Shown here: one piece after another, positions 1 through 5,317 of the stretch
Layout of the letters: each line of letters starts with the position of its first letter
Position numbering within the stretch: the first letter of the stretch is position 1
DNA from: Candidatus Fermentibacteraceae bacterium
Lineage (GTDB): Bacteria > Fermentibacterota > Fermentibacteria > Fermentibacterales > JCC-6
DNA: 5,317 bases
Reading direction: 5' to 3'
Assembly: GCA_030596465.1 (NCBI GenBank)
Contig: JAUVJW010000150.1
Span: forward strand, 1-5,317
Program-made: the position numbers and the translations under genes
The notes under the pieces: generated by a model
What the model saw: the letters and a program-made list of their open reading frames with translations, nothing else
Told to the model about the DNA's origin: nothing
Database searches by the model: none

Positions 1-113
1 CTGCGTGCGAGACGATAGCGACCAGCCTCTTCACTGTACTCTATGAGTATTGATTTTGTGGTGGTACTACCGCAGTCGGTTGCTAAAATAGTCTGTATTC
101 TTTCAGCGGCCAC
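1..113 (-). CDS. MutL/GlmL-like ASKHA ATPase, N-terminal fragment (runs off window)
   Basis: This is a partial gene: 37 codons are present before the window edge at position 1. The protein begins (V/M)AAERIQTILATDCGSTTTK (1-20), followed by a short SILIEYSEEAGRYRLAR stretch. ATDCGSTTTK with the hydrophobic strand before it and SILIE after it is the phosphate-1 motif of the actin/sugar kinase/Hsp70 (ASKHA) ATPase fold. The form DCGSTTTK followed by xILIE and a G-x-Y-R-L strand is what I associate with the MutL/GlmL family, named from the accessory protein encoded with B12-dependent glutamate mutase. Related 2-hydroxyacyl-CoA dehydratase activators usually read DxGSTxxK and are the main alternative. 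The GTG start at 113 is supported by AAGGGAG at 119-125, five bases upstream. In-frame ATGs at 146 and 128 lack such a site. It lies 65 bases after the 134-residue gene, on the same strand. Confidence 0.72.
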   Translation of the reverse strand, partial: MAAERIQTILATDCGSTTTKSILIEYSEEAGRYRLAR

Positions 114-118
114 TGCTT

Positions 119-125
119 CTCCCTT
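119..125 (-). promoter_or_regulatory. Strong ribosome-binding site setting the GTG start of the MutL-like gene
   Basis: AAGGGAG followed by AAGCA and GTG at 113 on the minus strand is a well-spaced Shine-Dalgarno. The two in-frame ATG codons upstream (146 and 128) have no comparable site, and the GTG start puts the phosphate-1 motif about ten residues from the N-terminus, as usual for ASKHA proteins. Confidence 0.65.
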
Positions 126-143
126 CATTTGTTTGTCCGAATG

Positions 144-170
144 CATCACCGGCTTTTTACTGCCGCGATG
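144..170 (-). other. Imperfect hairpin between the 134-residue gene and the MutL-like gene
   Basis: On the plus strand CATC (144-147) and CGGC (150-153) can pair with GCCG (162-165) and GATG (167-170), giving eight base pairs interrupted by a 2x1 internal loop around an eight-base loop. It lies just after the stop of the 134-residue gene and before the ribosome-binding site of the MutL-like gene. Read in the transcribed (minus) direction it is not followed by a U-run, so it is not an intrinsic terminator. It may be an mRNA structure or chance. Confidence 0.3.
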
Positions 171-178
171 AATCCGGG

Positions 179-583
179 TCAGGCATCCGGTCTATCCTCG
201 CCTCTGCGGAACAATCTCCTGAAAAAGCCTCTACGCTTCTTGCGCCTTGTCTGCTTTTCCTTCCGCCTAAGTTCGGAAACCAATGCGTTTTCTTCCTCTA
301 TTGCTACTGTAAGTTTCTCTACATTTTCACGATCTTCTATCATTCTAACAAATCTGTAATAGTCTCCGGATTGAACGAGAAGAGAAACTACAGGATTCGC
401 GAACACAAGCATCTGACTTCCCAGAAAGGAGACTGGTTTAATGGATTCCAGAAAAATAATTGCCGGTACGGTCATATCCCTTTCGACAATCTTGCGGGCA
501 ATTCGCTTCGCAAGATCATCAATCTTCTCAGGTGTATCCGAATTGTAATCTTCAGGATTTAATCCTGGCCCGAATAAACTCAA
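179..583 (-). CDS. Conserved-looking 134-residue protein with basic C-terminal tail, function unknown
   Basis: This protein cannot be assigned a function. Three regions are visible. An acidic/helical N-terminus (about 15-37) contains DDLAKRIARKIVERDM. A hydrophobic core (38-70) contains TVPAIIFLESIKPVSFLGSQ and FANPVVSLL, looks structured and has the proline/glycine pattern of a conserved motif. A charged helix (75-105, YYRFVRMIEDRENVEKL and onward) leads into a strongly basic tail (106-127) with about 14 Arg/Lys and alternating FF/LF. That tail could bind an acidic membrane surface or nucleic acid. No signal peptide or clear transmembrane helix is seen. The start is TTG at 583, chosen because AGGGAGG at 590-596 sits six bases upstream; no ATG occurs early in the frame. 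The start lies 32 bases inside the preceding membrane-protein gene, and the next gene is MutL-like. Co-occurrence with MutL-like ATPases is my recollection of similar gene neighbourhoods, not something the sequence proves. Confidence 0.82.
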   Translation of the reverse strand: MSLFGPGLNPEDYNSDTPEKIDDLAKRIARKIVERDMTVPAIIFLESIKPVSFLGSQMLVFANPVVSLLVQSGDYYRFVRMIEDRENVEKLTVAIEEENALVSELRRKEKQTRRKKRRGFFRRLFRRGEDRPDA

Positions 584-953
584 GCACTTCCTCCCTGTTA
601 CCGGAAAACTGTATGCCCAGTCCTCTGAACTTAGCCAGCCTTGTGGGCTCTTTAAAAGGGCTCAGCAGAACTCCATTAGCGTCCGGCACAATGCTTCTGA
701 CTTCTCCCCATTTTCTAACTTCTGTACCAAAGGGTGACTTCTTTCTAACTCCGGTGGAATCCATAATAAACTCAGTTGGGAGAAAGTAGTTCCACATAGA
801 GAGGAACAGAAGAGCAAGCCCGATTATTCCCCACCAGATGTTTCCCATCATCGCTGAGGCGGCAAAAGCCGATACAAGCATAATGGCGATAAGTGCCACT
901 GTTGCTTTTGGACGCTCTTTCATGGGAAAGGAAACCCATTCAAGGGTCTCCAT
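552..953 (-). CDS. Small two-helix membrane protein with PH-like (YcxB/bPH-type) domain, function unknown
   Basis: No named gene is recognised. From the ATG at 953 the product is 133 residues. A short cytosolic N-terminus leads into two closely spaced hydrophobic helices (about 17-36 and 39-57, the second beginning IWWGIIGLALLFLSMW). A soluble domain of about 75 residues follows, starting FLPTEFIMDSTGVRKKS (57-73). A helical hairpin followed by a beta-rich segment of the form 'Y/FxxxDxxGVxxKSPFG...xxWxxVxxI' and ending in an amphipathic helix (EEVLEFIRARIK) resembles bacterial PH-like or YcxB-type membrane proteins. That is pattern recognition, not a search result. In-frame TTG codons at 998 and 989 would extend it by up to 15 polar residues and overlap gcvPB, but none of these starts has a clear Shine-Dalgarno. 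ATG 953 is preferred because it starts just before the hydrophobic block and leaves a 25-base gap after gcvPB. Its end overlaps the next gene by 32 bases, implying cotranscription. Confidence 0.75.
   Translation of the reverse strand: METLEWVSFPMKERPKATVALIAIMLVSAFAASAMMGNIWWGIIGLALLFLSMWNYFLPTEFIMDSTGVRKKSPFGTEVRKWGEVRSIVPDANGVLLSPFKEPTRLAKFRGLGIQFSGNREEVLEFIRARIKS
590..596 (-). promoter_or_regulatory. Strong ribosome-binding site setting a TTG start
   Basis: The minus strand reads AGGGAGG followed by a six-base spacer (AAGTGC) and TTG at 583. This near-perfect anti-16S complement is inside the end of the upstream membrane-protein gene. It is the main reason for accepting a TTG start and a 32-base gene overlap for the 134-residue protein. 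Confidence 0.7.
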
Positions 954-978
954 TCCCGTTAAATCACTCGGCTCGTTA

Positions 979-2421
979 TTACTGTTCAACTGGCTCAACC
1001 AGACACAGATCTTTCACGGCCTTAACTTCATCCAGCCTGAGAACCGGTGTGTTTACCGGCGCATCTGTAACAAGATGTGGTTTCGTGTTTATCTCCTCGG
1101 CAATGGCAATCATTGCATCAATAAACGCGTCAATGCTCTCGAGACTCTCGGTCTCCGTTGGCTCTATCATAAGAGCTTCTTTAACTATCTGAGGAAAGTA
1201 GATTGTGGGTGCGTGGAAACCGTAGTCAAGGAGACGCTTGGCGATGTCAAGAGTTTTCACTCCCTTTCTCGCCATATCAGCGCCACTGGCAACAAACTCA
1301 TGCATGCACGGGCCGTCATCGTTAGGCACCTCGTAGTAAGGTTTGAGCCTTGCTTTCATGTAATTTGCGTTGATCAATGCCACTTCAGAAACCTCTCTGA
1401 TACCAATTGGACCCAGTGTTCTTATGTAGGCATAGGCCTTGTACAGCACGCCAACATTCCCGTGGAAAGCCAGCAGTCTTCCTATCGACTTACCCGTGCG
1501 ATCTCCAAGCCTGTATCCTTCGTCTGTTTTCTCCACTGTAGAGGCCGGAAGAAAAGGCCTGAGCAATTCTGCACAACATACCGCGCCGGAACCCGGGCCG
1601 CCGCCGCCGTGTGGAGTGCCGAATGTCTTGTGCAGATTAAGATGGCAAACATCAAAGCCCATGTCACCGGGTCGTGCGATACCAAGCATGGCGTTCATGT
1701 TGGCACCATCCATGTAGTTCAACCCACCCGCGTCATGTATGATTTCGGTTATTTTCTCAATATTGCTCTCGAAGATACCAAGAGTATTGGGGTTGGTAAG
1801 CATGAAGGCACAGGTATTTTCTCCAGCCTTACTGCGCAGGTCCTCAACATCAACTCTACCATGTTCATTTGATTTTACGCTGATAACTTTAAGCCCCGCA
1901 AGAGTACTGGTGGCGGGGTTGGTTCCGTGAGCCGAGTCCGGCATAAGAACTTCATTACGATGCCCCTGTCCCCGCTCATCCTGCCATTTTTTAATAAGCA
2001 TCAGCCCGGCAAATTCACCTTGAGCCCCCGCGGCGGGCTGCAGTGTAACAGCCTCGAAACCGGTAATCTCACAAAGGGATTCACCCAGTTTGTACATAAT
2101 TTCAAGAGTTCCCTGAACTGACGAATCGCTGGACAGAGGATGCACTGCGGCAAGATCCTCAATTCTGGCAAGGAATTCGTGTAATCTGGGATTGTACTTC
2201 ATGGTGCATGAGCCAAGAGGGTAAAGCCCCTCTTCTATATTAAAGTTCATTGTTGAAAGACGAACAAAATGCCGCATTGCCTGCCCCTCTGTCACCTGGG
2301 GAAGCCCTATAGATTCTTTTCTTTCAAACCGGTCTGGAATAGCTGTTTCCGGCACATCAAGTACCGGAAGCGCAACTCCCATTCGGCCGGGACTGCTGTA
2401 CTGAAATATGGTCTTTTCCAT
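979..2421 (-). CDS. gcvPB: Glycine dehydrogenase (decarboxylating) subunit 2, P protein beta
   Basis: This 480-residue protein is the C-terminal half of the P protein and carries the PLP-binding lysine. With GcvPA it decarboxylates glycine and transfers the remaining aminomethyl group to lipoyl-H protein. Motifs include the N-terminal GLYPLGSCTMKYNPR (65-79), VTLQPAAGAQGEFAGL (125-140) and MPDSAHGTNPATS (160-172). NTLGIF follows at 212-217, and HLNLHKTFGTPHGGGGPGSG (260-279) places the Schiff-base lysine at 265 beside the glycine-rich loop (272-277). The C-terminal FHAPTIYFP (402-410) and LMIEPTETES (417-426) are also characteristic. Length agrees with split GcvPB proteins (about 480-490). 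The start overlaps the gcvPA stop as TAATG, with an AGGGGG ribosome-binding site seven bases upstream, so coupled translation at equal stoichiometry is likely. The longest alternative start of the next gene would lie inside its last codons. Confidence 0.98.
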   Translation of the reverse strand: MEKTIFQYSSPGRMGVALPVLDVPETAIPDRFERKESIGLPQVTEGQAMRHFVRLSTMNFNIEEGLYPLGSCTMKYNPRLHEFLARIEDLAAVHPLSSDSSVQGTLEIMYKLGESLCEITGFEAVTLQPAAGAQGEFAGLMLIKKWQDERGQGHRNEVLMPDSAHGTNPATSTLAGLKVISVKSNEHGRVDVEDLRSKAGENTCAFMLTNPNTLGIFESNIEKITEIIHDAGGLNYMDGANMNAMLGIARPGDMGFDVCHLNLHKTFGTPHGGGGPGSGAVCCAELLRPFLPASTVEKTDEGYRLGDRTGKSIGRLLAFHGNVGVLYKAYAYIRTLGPIGIREVSEVALINANYMKARLKPYYEVPNDDGPCMHEFVASGADMARKGVKTLDIAKRLLDYGFHAPTIYFPQIVKEALMIEPTETESLESIDAFIDAMIAIAEEINTKPHLVTDAPVNTPVLRLDEVKAVKDLCLVEPVEQ

Positions 2422-2435
2422 TACACTGCCCCCTT
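2421..2435 (-). promoter_or_regulatory. Coupled stop/start and ribosome-binding site at the gcvPA-gcvPB junction
   Basis: The minus strand reads AAGGGGG, CAGTG and then TAATG, in which the gcvPA stop TAA and the gcvPB start ATG share one base. A terminating ribosome can restart directly, which suits two subunits needed in a 1:1 ratio. Confidence 0.75.
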
Positions 2436-3767
2436 GATGTAGTGGTTAAGGGCTTCTACGAAGCCGTCAATCTCTTCCCTGGTTCGTTTCTCCGTAACTG
2501 TGAGCATCATTGCTCCTTCACCCAGGCCGGGAATTGGAAGCCCCGCAAGAAATCCCTTTTCCTCCATGGCCACAACCGCGTCTTCAGCGGATACAGGAAG
2601 ATTTATCACAAATTCTCTGCAGAAAGGCGCGTCAAACACATCGGTGATACCATCAATTTCAAGCAATCTTTTGTTAAGGTAGTGGGATTTATGCCAGCAC
2701 TGCTTTGCCACTTCCACGAATCCTGTCTCACCGGTAAGAGTGAGATAGATCACATTTGCCAGCGCCATAAGCGCCTGGTTGGAGCAGATGTTGCTTGTAG
2801 CTTTTGTTCTTCTGATGTGCTGTTCTCTGGTCTGAAGGGTAAGAACATATCCCGGATTGCCAGCTCTGTCCTCAGTTCTTCCCACAATTCTTCCAGGCAT
2901 TTTCCTGAGAAGTTTTGCGTTTGTGGCCATGAAGCCCACATAAGGACCGCCATAGCTCAATGCAACACCCATAGGCTGACCCTCTCCTACAACAACATCA
3001 GCCCCCAGTCTGCCGGGAGCCTCAATAACACCCAGGGCAATGGGATCAGCGGCAACAACAAGAAGCCCATTGTGTCTGTGAATAAGATCTGCCGCAGCCT
3101 GAACATCCTCAATAGAGCCGAAGTAGTTGGGATACTGTAACACCAGAGCGGCAACGCCACCTTCCGCAAGTTGCTCTGCGGCTTCAAGATCGATCAGGCC
3201 ATCTATGCCGAAAGGCACCTCGTTGATCTCAAAATCTCCATTATCCATGTAGGTATGTATCACATCAATTGTTCTGGGATTCAGCGCGCCTGAAACAAGA
3301 ATTCTTTTCTTTCTTGTGGCCCTGACGGTCATAAGAGCAGCCTCGGCAACAGCCGATGAACCGTCATACATGCAGGCGTTGGCGGCATTACATCCCGTAA
3401 GCCGCGCAATCATGGTCTGGTATTCAAAAATTGACTGCAGAGTACCCTGACTTACCTCAGCCTGATATGGCGTGTAGGCCGTGAAAAACTCACTTCTTGT
3501 GAGAATGTTGTCGATAGCGGAAGGAATGTAGTGGTCATAAGCACCCGCACCGCGGAAGCATACAAGATCGGCTGCACTGTTCCGCGCCGCGAATCCCTTG
3601 AATTCCTTCACAAGTTCCAGCTCACTGGCTGGTAAAGGCAGATCAAGCTCACCCTTGAGGCGAACACCCTCTGGAATAGGAGTAAGAAGATCGTCAAATC
3701 CTTCCACTCCGATAACATCAAGCATCTGCTCCCGTTGAGCTTTTCCGTTGGGAACGAATATGCTCAT
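2421..3767 (-). CDS. gcvPA: Glycine dehydrogenase (decarboxylating) subunit 1, P protein alpha
   Basis: This 448-residue protein corresponds to the N-terminal half of the single-chain P protein. With GcvPB it forms the PLP-dependent glycine decarboxylase of the cytosolic glycine cleavage complex. Family motifs seen are GAGAYDHYIPSAID (73-86), FFTAYTPYQAEVSQGTLQ (94-111), the ACMYDGSSA stretch (131-139), GVALSYGGPYVGFMA (267-281) and REQHIRRTKATSNICSNQ (314-331). It has a fold-type I aminotransferase-like fold but lacks the Schiff-base lysine motif, as expected for the alpha subunit; that lysine is in GcvPB. Length is normal for the split form (about 440-450). The ATG start lies four bases after the gcvH stop. 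Its GGAGAG ribosome-binding site overlaps the end of gcvH, and its stop shares one base with the gcvPB ATG. No frameshift or truncation is seen. Confidence 0.97.
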   Translation of the reverse strand: MSIFVPNGKAQREQMLDVIGVEGFDDLLTPIPEGVRLKGELDLPLPASELELVKEFKGFAARNSAADLVCFRGAGAYDHYIPSAIDNILTRSEFFTAYTPYQAEVSQGTLQSIFEYQTMIARLTGCNAANACMYDGSSAVAEAALMTVRATRKKRILVSGALNPRTIDVIHTYMDNGDFEINEVPFGIDGLIDLEAAEQLAEGGVAALVLQYPNYFGSIEDVQAAADLIHRHNGLLVVAADPIALGVIEAPGRLGADVVVGEGQPMGVALSYGGPYVGFMATNAKLLRKMPGRIVGRTEDRAGNPGYVLTLQTREQHIRRTKATSNICSNQALMALANVIYLTLTGETGFVEVAKQCWHKSHYLNKRLLEIDGITDVFDAPFCREFVINLPVSAEDAVVAMEEKGFLAGLPIPGLGEGAMMLTVTEKRTREEIDGFVEALNHYIKGAV

Positions 3768-3771
3768 GGAT

Positions 3772-4155
3772 TTACTCTCCTATGTGTGTCTTATACTCTT
3801 CGGCAGTTAAAAGCCCGTCAAACTGGGAATCATCGAGGGCCTTAACAGCAAACAGCCAGCCGCCCGCGAAAGGATCTTCGTTGATAAGCGCGGGGTTTGA
3901 CTCCAGTTCATCATTAACAGCCGTGACTTCGCCATCAAGAGGAGCATAGAAATCTTCAGCGGTCTTCACTGCTTCAAGCCCACCCATCGCGTCGCCCTTT
4001 GTGGCTTCAGCGCCAACTTCAGGCAGTTCGGCCATAACTATCTCACCCATCTCGTGCTGGGCGTAGTCAGTGAGCCCGATTACGTATTTATCTCCATCCT
4101 TGCGTACCCATTCGTGGGTCTCTGTATAGCGTACATTCTCTGGAATATTGCTCAT
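3772..4155 (-). CDS. gcvH: Glycine cleavage system H protein (lipoyl carrier)
   Basis: This 127-residue protein is the lipoylated shuttle of the glycine cleavage system. It carries the aminomethyl intermediate from P to T protein and is then reoxidised by the L protein. The N-terminus, with RYTETHEWVRKDGDKYVIGL (9-28), is typical of H proteins. The lipoyl attachment site is LEAVKTAEDFYAPLDGEV (60-77), which places the modified lysine at residue 64. The common family motif is ESVK; here the serine is alanine, a mild substitution that keeps the Glu, Val and Lys. NDELESNPALINEDPFAGGW (81-100) is the usual H-protein C-terminal signature, and the length is standard. The ATG start follows AAAGGAG with about seven bases of spacing. 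The stop codon lies four bases before the gcvPA start, so the two are probably translationally coupled. Lipoylation needs LipA/LipB or LplA from elsewhere in the genome. Confidence 0.98.
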   Translation of the reverse strand: MSNIPENVRYTETHEWVRKDGDKYVIGLTDYAQHEMGEIVMAELPEVGAEATKGDAMGGLEAVKTAEDFYAPLDGEVTAVNDELESNPALINEDPFAGGWLFAVKALDDSQFDGLLTAEEYKTHIGE

Positions 4156-4183
4156 TCTGTTTCTCCTTTATTATTGATTCAAA

Positions 4184-5281
4184 TTACTTTCGACTGCCTT
4201 CTTTATAGAAGGGTATCTTTACTATTTTCAGAGGAATCCGCTTTCCTCTCACTTCCGCTTCAAGCTCGTTGCCCCTTTTCTGAAAACCTCGTTCAACATA
4301 CCCCAGGCATACAGCCTGCCCCAACGCGGGGGCAATGGAACCACTTGTAATAATGCCTACTTTTCTGTCACCGCTGAACAGAGGAGTACCGTGTCTGGGG
4401 AATCCTTTTCCAATAACCTTCATACCGACCAGATATCTTCCCGGTTTTTCAGCTTTCTGCTGTTCAAGAATTTCTCTGGCGATAAACGGTTTGTCGGTTT
4501 TCAGCTTAACAACCCAGCCAAGTTTTGCCTCGATGGGAGTTGTACTGTGATCAATATCGTTTCCATAAAGAGGATACCCGACTTCAAGACGAAGCGTATC
4601 TCTGGCACCGAGTCCAACGGGAACTATACCGAACTCTTCGCCGGCTTCCATTACAGAATCCCAGACAGCTTCAGCATCAGGGTATTTTGTGTATATCTCG
4701 AATCCGTCTTCACCTGTGTAGCCGGTTCTCGCTATCAGAGCATCCACGCCAGCGAATTTACCTGTTGTGTGCTCATAATAGCCGATAGCGTTCAAATCGA
4801 CATCGGTAAGCTTCAAGCAGACTTCCTGAGCCCTGGGACCTTGAATGGCAACCAGAGCAGTCTCATCGCTTTCATTGACAACCGTCACATCAAAACCTTG
4901 AAGATGACTCTGCACCCAGGCCCAGTCCTTGTCCAGATTGGCCGCGTTCACAACCATCAGATATTCCTGACCACCAATCCTGTAAACGATGAGATCATCA
5001 ACAATTCCACCATCCGGATAACACATTGTGGAGTAGTAGGCCTTTCCGTTATCAACACTAGCGTCATTTGTAAGAAGTTTGTCAAGAAAGGCGGTGGAAT
5101 CCGGTCCAGTCACTCTGAATTCACCCATGTGGGTCAAATCAAATACACCAACGCTCTCTCTTACAGCCATGTGCTCTTTCTGAATCGCTCCATATTTGAT
5201 GGGCATCAGGTATCCGGCAAAGGATTGTATAGTAGCATCAAGTGCTACATGCTTCTCGTAAAGCGGGGTTCTCTTGTCCAT
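4184..5281 (-). CDS. gcvT: Glycine cleavage system T protein (aminomethyltransferase)
   Basis: This 365-residue protein is the tetrahydrofolate-dependent aminomethyltransferase of the glycine cleavage system. In the cytosol it takes the aminomethyl group from the lipoyl arm of H protein, releases ammonia and forms 5,10-methylene-THF. Visible in the sequence are the N-terminal segment with FDLTHMGEFRV (47-57), the GGIVDDLIVY motif (91-100) holding the conserved catalytic Asp pair at 95/96, and RTGYTGEDGFEIY (185-197). Also present are GLGARDTLRLE (223-233), with the folate-site Arg at 227, and the C-terminal barrel with GxPRHGTPLF and TSGSIAPALG near 293-320. Length matches the usual 360-370 residues, so the gene looks intact. 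The ATG start is supported by AAAAGGGG at 5287-5294, five bases upstream. It is the first gene of the operon seen here and stops 28 bases before gcvH. GcvT belongs to a family with DMGDH and YgfZ paralogues, but the adjacent gcvH and gcvP make the GcvT assignment firm. Confidence 0.97.
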   Translation of the reverse strand: MDKRTPLYEKHVALDATIQSFAGYLMPIKYGAIQKEHMAVRESVGVFDLTHMGEFRVTGPDSTAFLDKLLTNDASVDNGKAYYSTMCYPDGGIVDDLIVYRIGGQEYLMVVNAANLDKDWAWVQSHLQGFDVTVVNESDETALVAIQGPRAQEVCLKLTDVDLNAIGYYEHTTGKFAGVDALIARTGYTGEDGFEIYTKYPDAEAVWDSVMEAGEEFGIVPVGLGARDTLRLEVGYPLYGNDIDHSTTPIEAKLGWVVKLKTDKPFIAREILEQQKAEKPGRYLVGMKVIGKGFPRHGTPLFSGDRKVGIITSGSIAPALGQAVCLGYVERGFQKRGNELEAEVRGKRIPLKIVKIPFYKEGSRK

Positions 5282-5286
5282 TACTG

Positions 5287-5294
5287 CCCCTTTT
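5287..5294 (-). promoter_or_regulatory. Ribosome-binding site of gcvT
   Basis: AAAAGGGG followed by CAGTA and the gcvT ATG on the minus strand fixes the start. Only 36 bases upstream of gcvT are in the window, so any operon promoter or glycine riboswitch would lie beyond the edge and cannot be assessed. Confidence 0.6.
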
Positions 5295-5317
5295 CGGGAA
5301 TAACTGTAAAACTATAA

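Noticed and set aside
838..1872. Long open frame on the plus strand (344 codons) opposite gcvPB
   Set aside because: It is antisense to a gene with intact family motifs, has no recognisable domain, and its composition (many Cys, His, Ser) is typical of a shadow frame.
5287..5300. Small inverted repeat CCC-GAAAA-GGG over the gcvT ribosome-binding site
   Set aside because: A three-base-pair stem is too weak to support a regulatory call, and the G-run is explained by the Shine-Dalgarno.
5311..5316. Possible -10 promoter box (TATAGT on the minus strand) upstream of gcvT
   Set aside because: It matches the consensus at five of six positions, but the -35 position lies outside the window and such hexamers are frequent in AT-rich leaders.
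4391..5317. Long plus-strand open frame (308 codons) opposite gcvT reaching the window edge
   Set aside because: It is the complement of a clearly real gcvT, with no family motif, and the same applies to the other plus-strand frames at 2442-3140, 4054-4350 and 460-789.
1..5317. Glycine riboswitch, intrinsic terminator, CRISPR, tRNA or mobile-element sequence
   Set aside because: The window was read for paired stems with U-tracts, spaced direct repeats, transposase motifs and tRNA-like arms; nothing convincing was found. A riboswitch would be expected upstream of gcvT, beyond the edge.

Overview
The window holds a single block of bacterial genes, all transcribed from the minus strand, so the biological order runs from high to low coordinates. 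About two thirds of it (979-5281) is a glycine cleavage operon, gcvT-gcvH-gcvPA-gcvPB. The P protein is split into two subunits, and the genes are separated by 28 bases, 4 bases and a one-base stop/start overlap (TAATG). Key residues are visible in all four proteins: the T-protein aspartate pair, the H-protein lipoyl lysine, and the PLP lysine and glycine loop of the P beta subunit. The dihydrolipoamide dehydrogenase (L protein) and lipoate-attachment enzymes are not in the window. Together T, H and P would decarboxylate glycine, load its aminomethyl group on the lipoyl arm of H, release ammonia and pass the one-carbon unit to tetrahydrofolate.

Downstream of gcvPB, on the same strand and without a visible terminator, come three less ordinary genes. 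The first is a small protein with two membrane helices and a cytosolic domain resembling bacterial PH-like/YcxB-type domains (552-953, or 552-998 with a TTG start). The second is a 134-residue protein with an arginine/lysine-rich tail (179-583). It begins at a TTG with a strong Shine-Dalgarno and overlaps the preceding gene by 32 bases. The third, cut by the window edge (1-113), is the N-terminus of an ASKHA-fold ATPase whose ATDCGSTTTK phosphate-binding motif looks like the MutL/GlmL (glutamate mutase accessory) family. It uses a GTG start with a strong Shine-Dalgarno.

The split gcvPA/gcvPB, moderate GC content, purine-rich Shine-Dalgarno sequences and use of TTG/GTG starts fit many non-proteobacterial lineages. 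An uncultured phylum, for example in the broad FCB/Gemmatimonadota-like region, is plausible, but the sequence alone does not fix the taxon. No tRNA, rRNA, CRISPR, insertion sequence, riboswitch or convincing intrinsic terminator was seen. No stretch longer than about 70 bases lacks a gene. The part most worth a second look is the 1-953 tail, where a membrane PH-like protein, an unassigned basic protein and a MutL-like ATPase are packed directly behind glycine cleavage genes.
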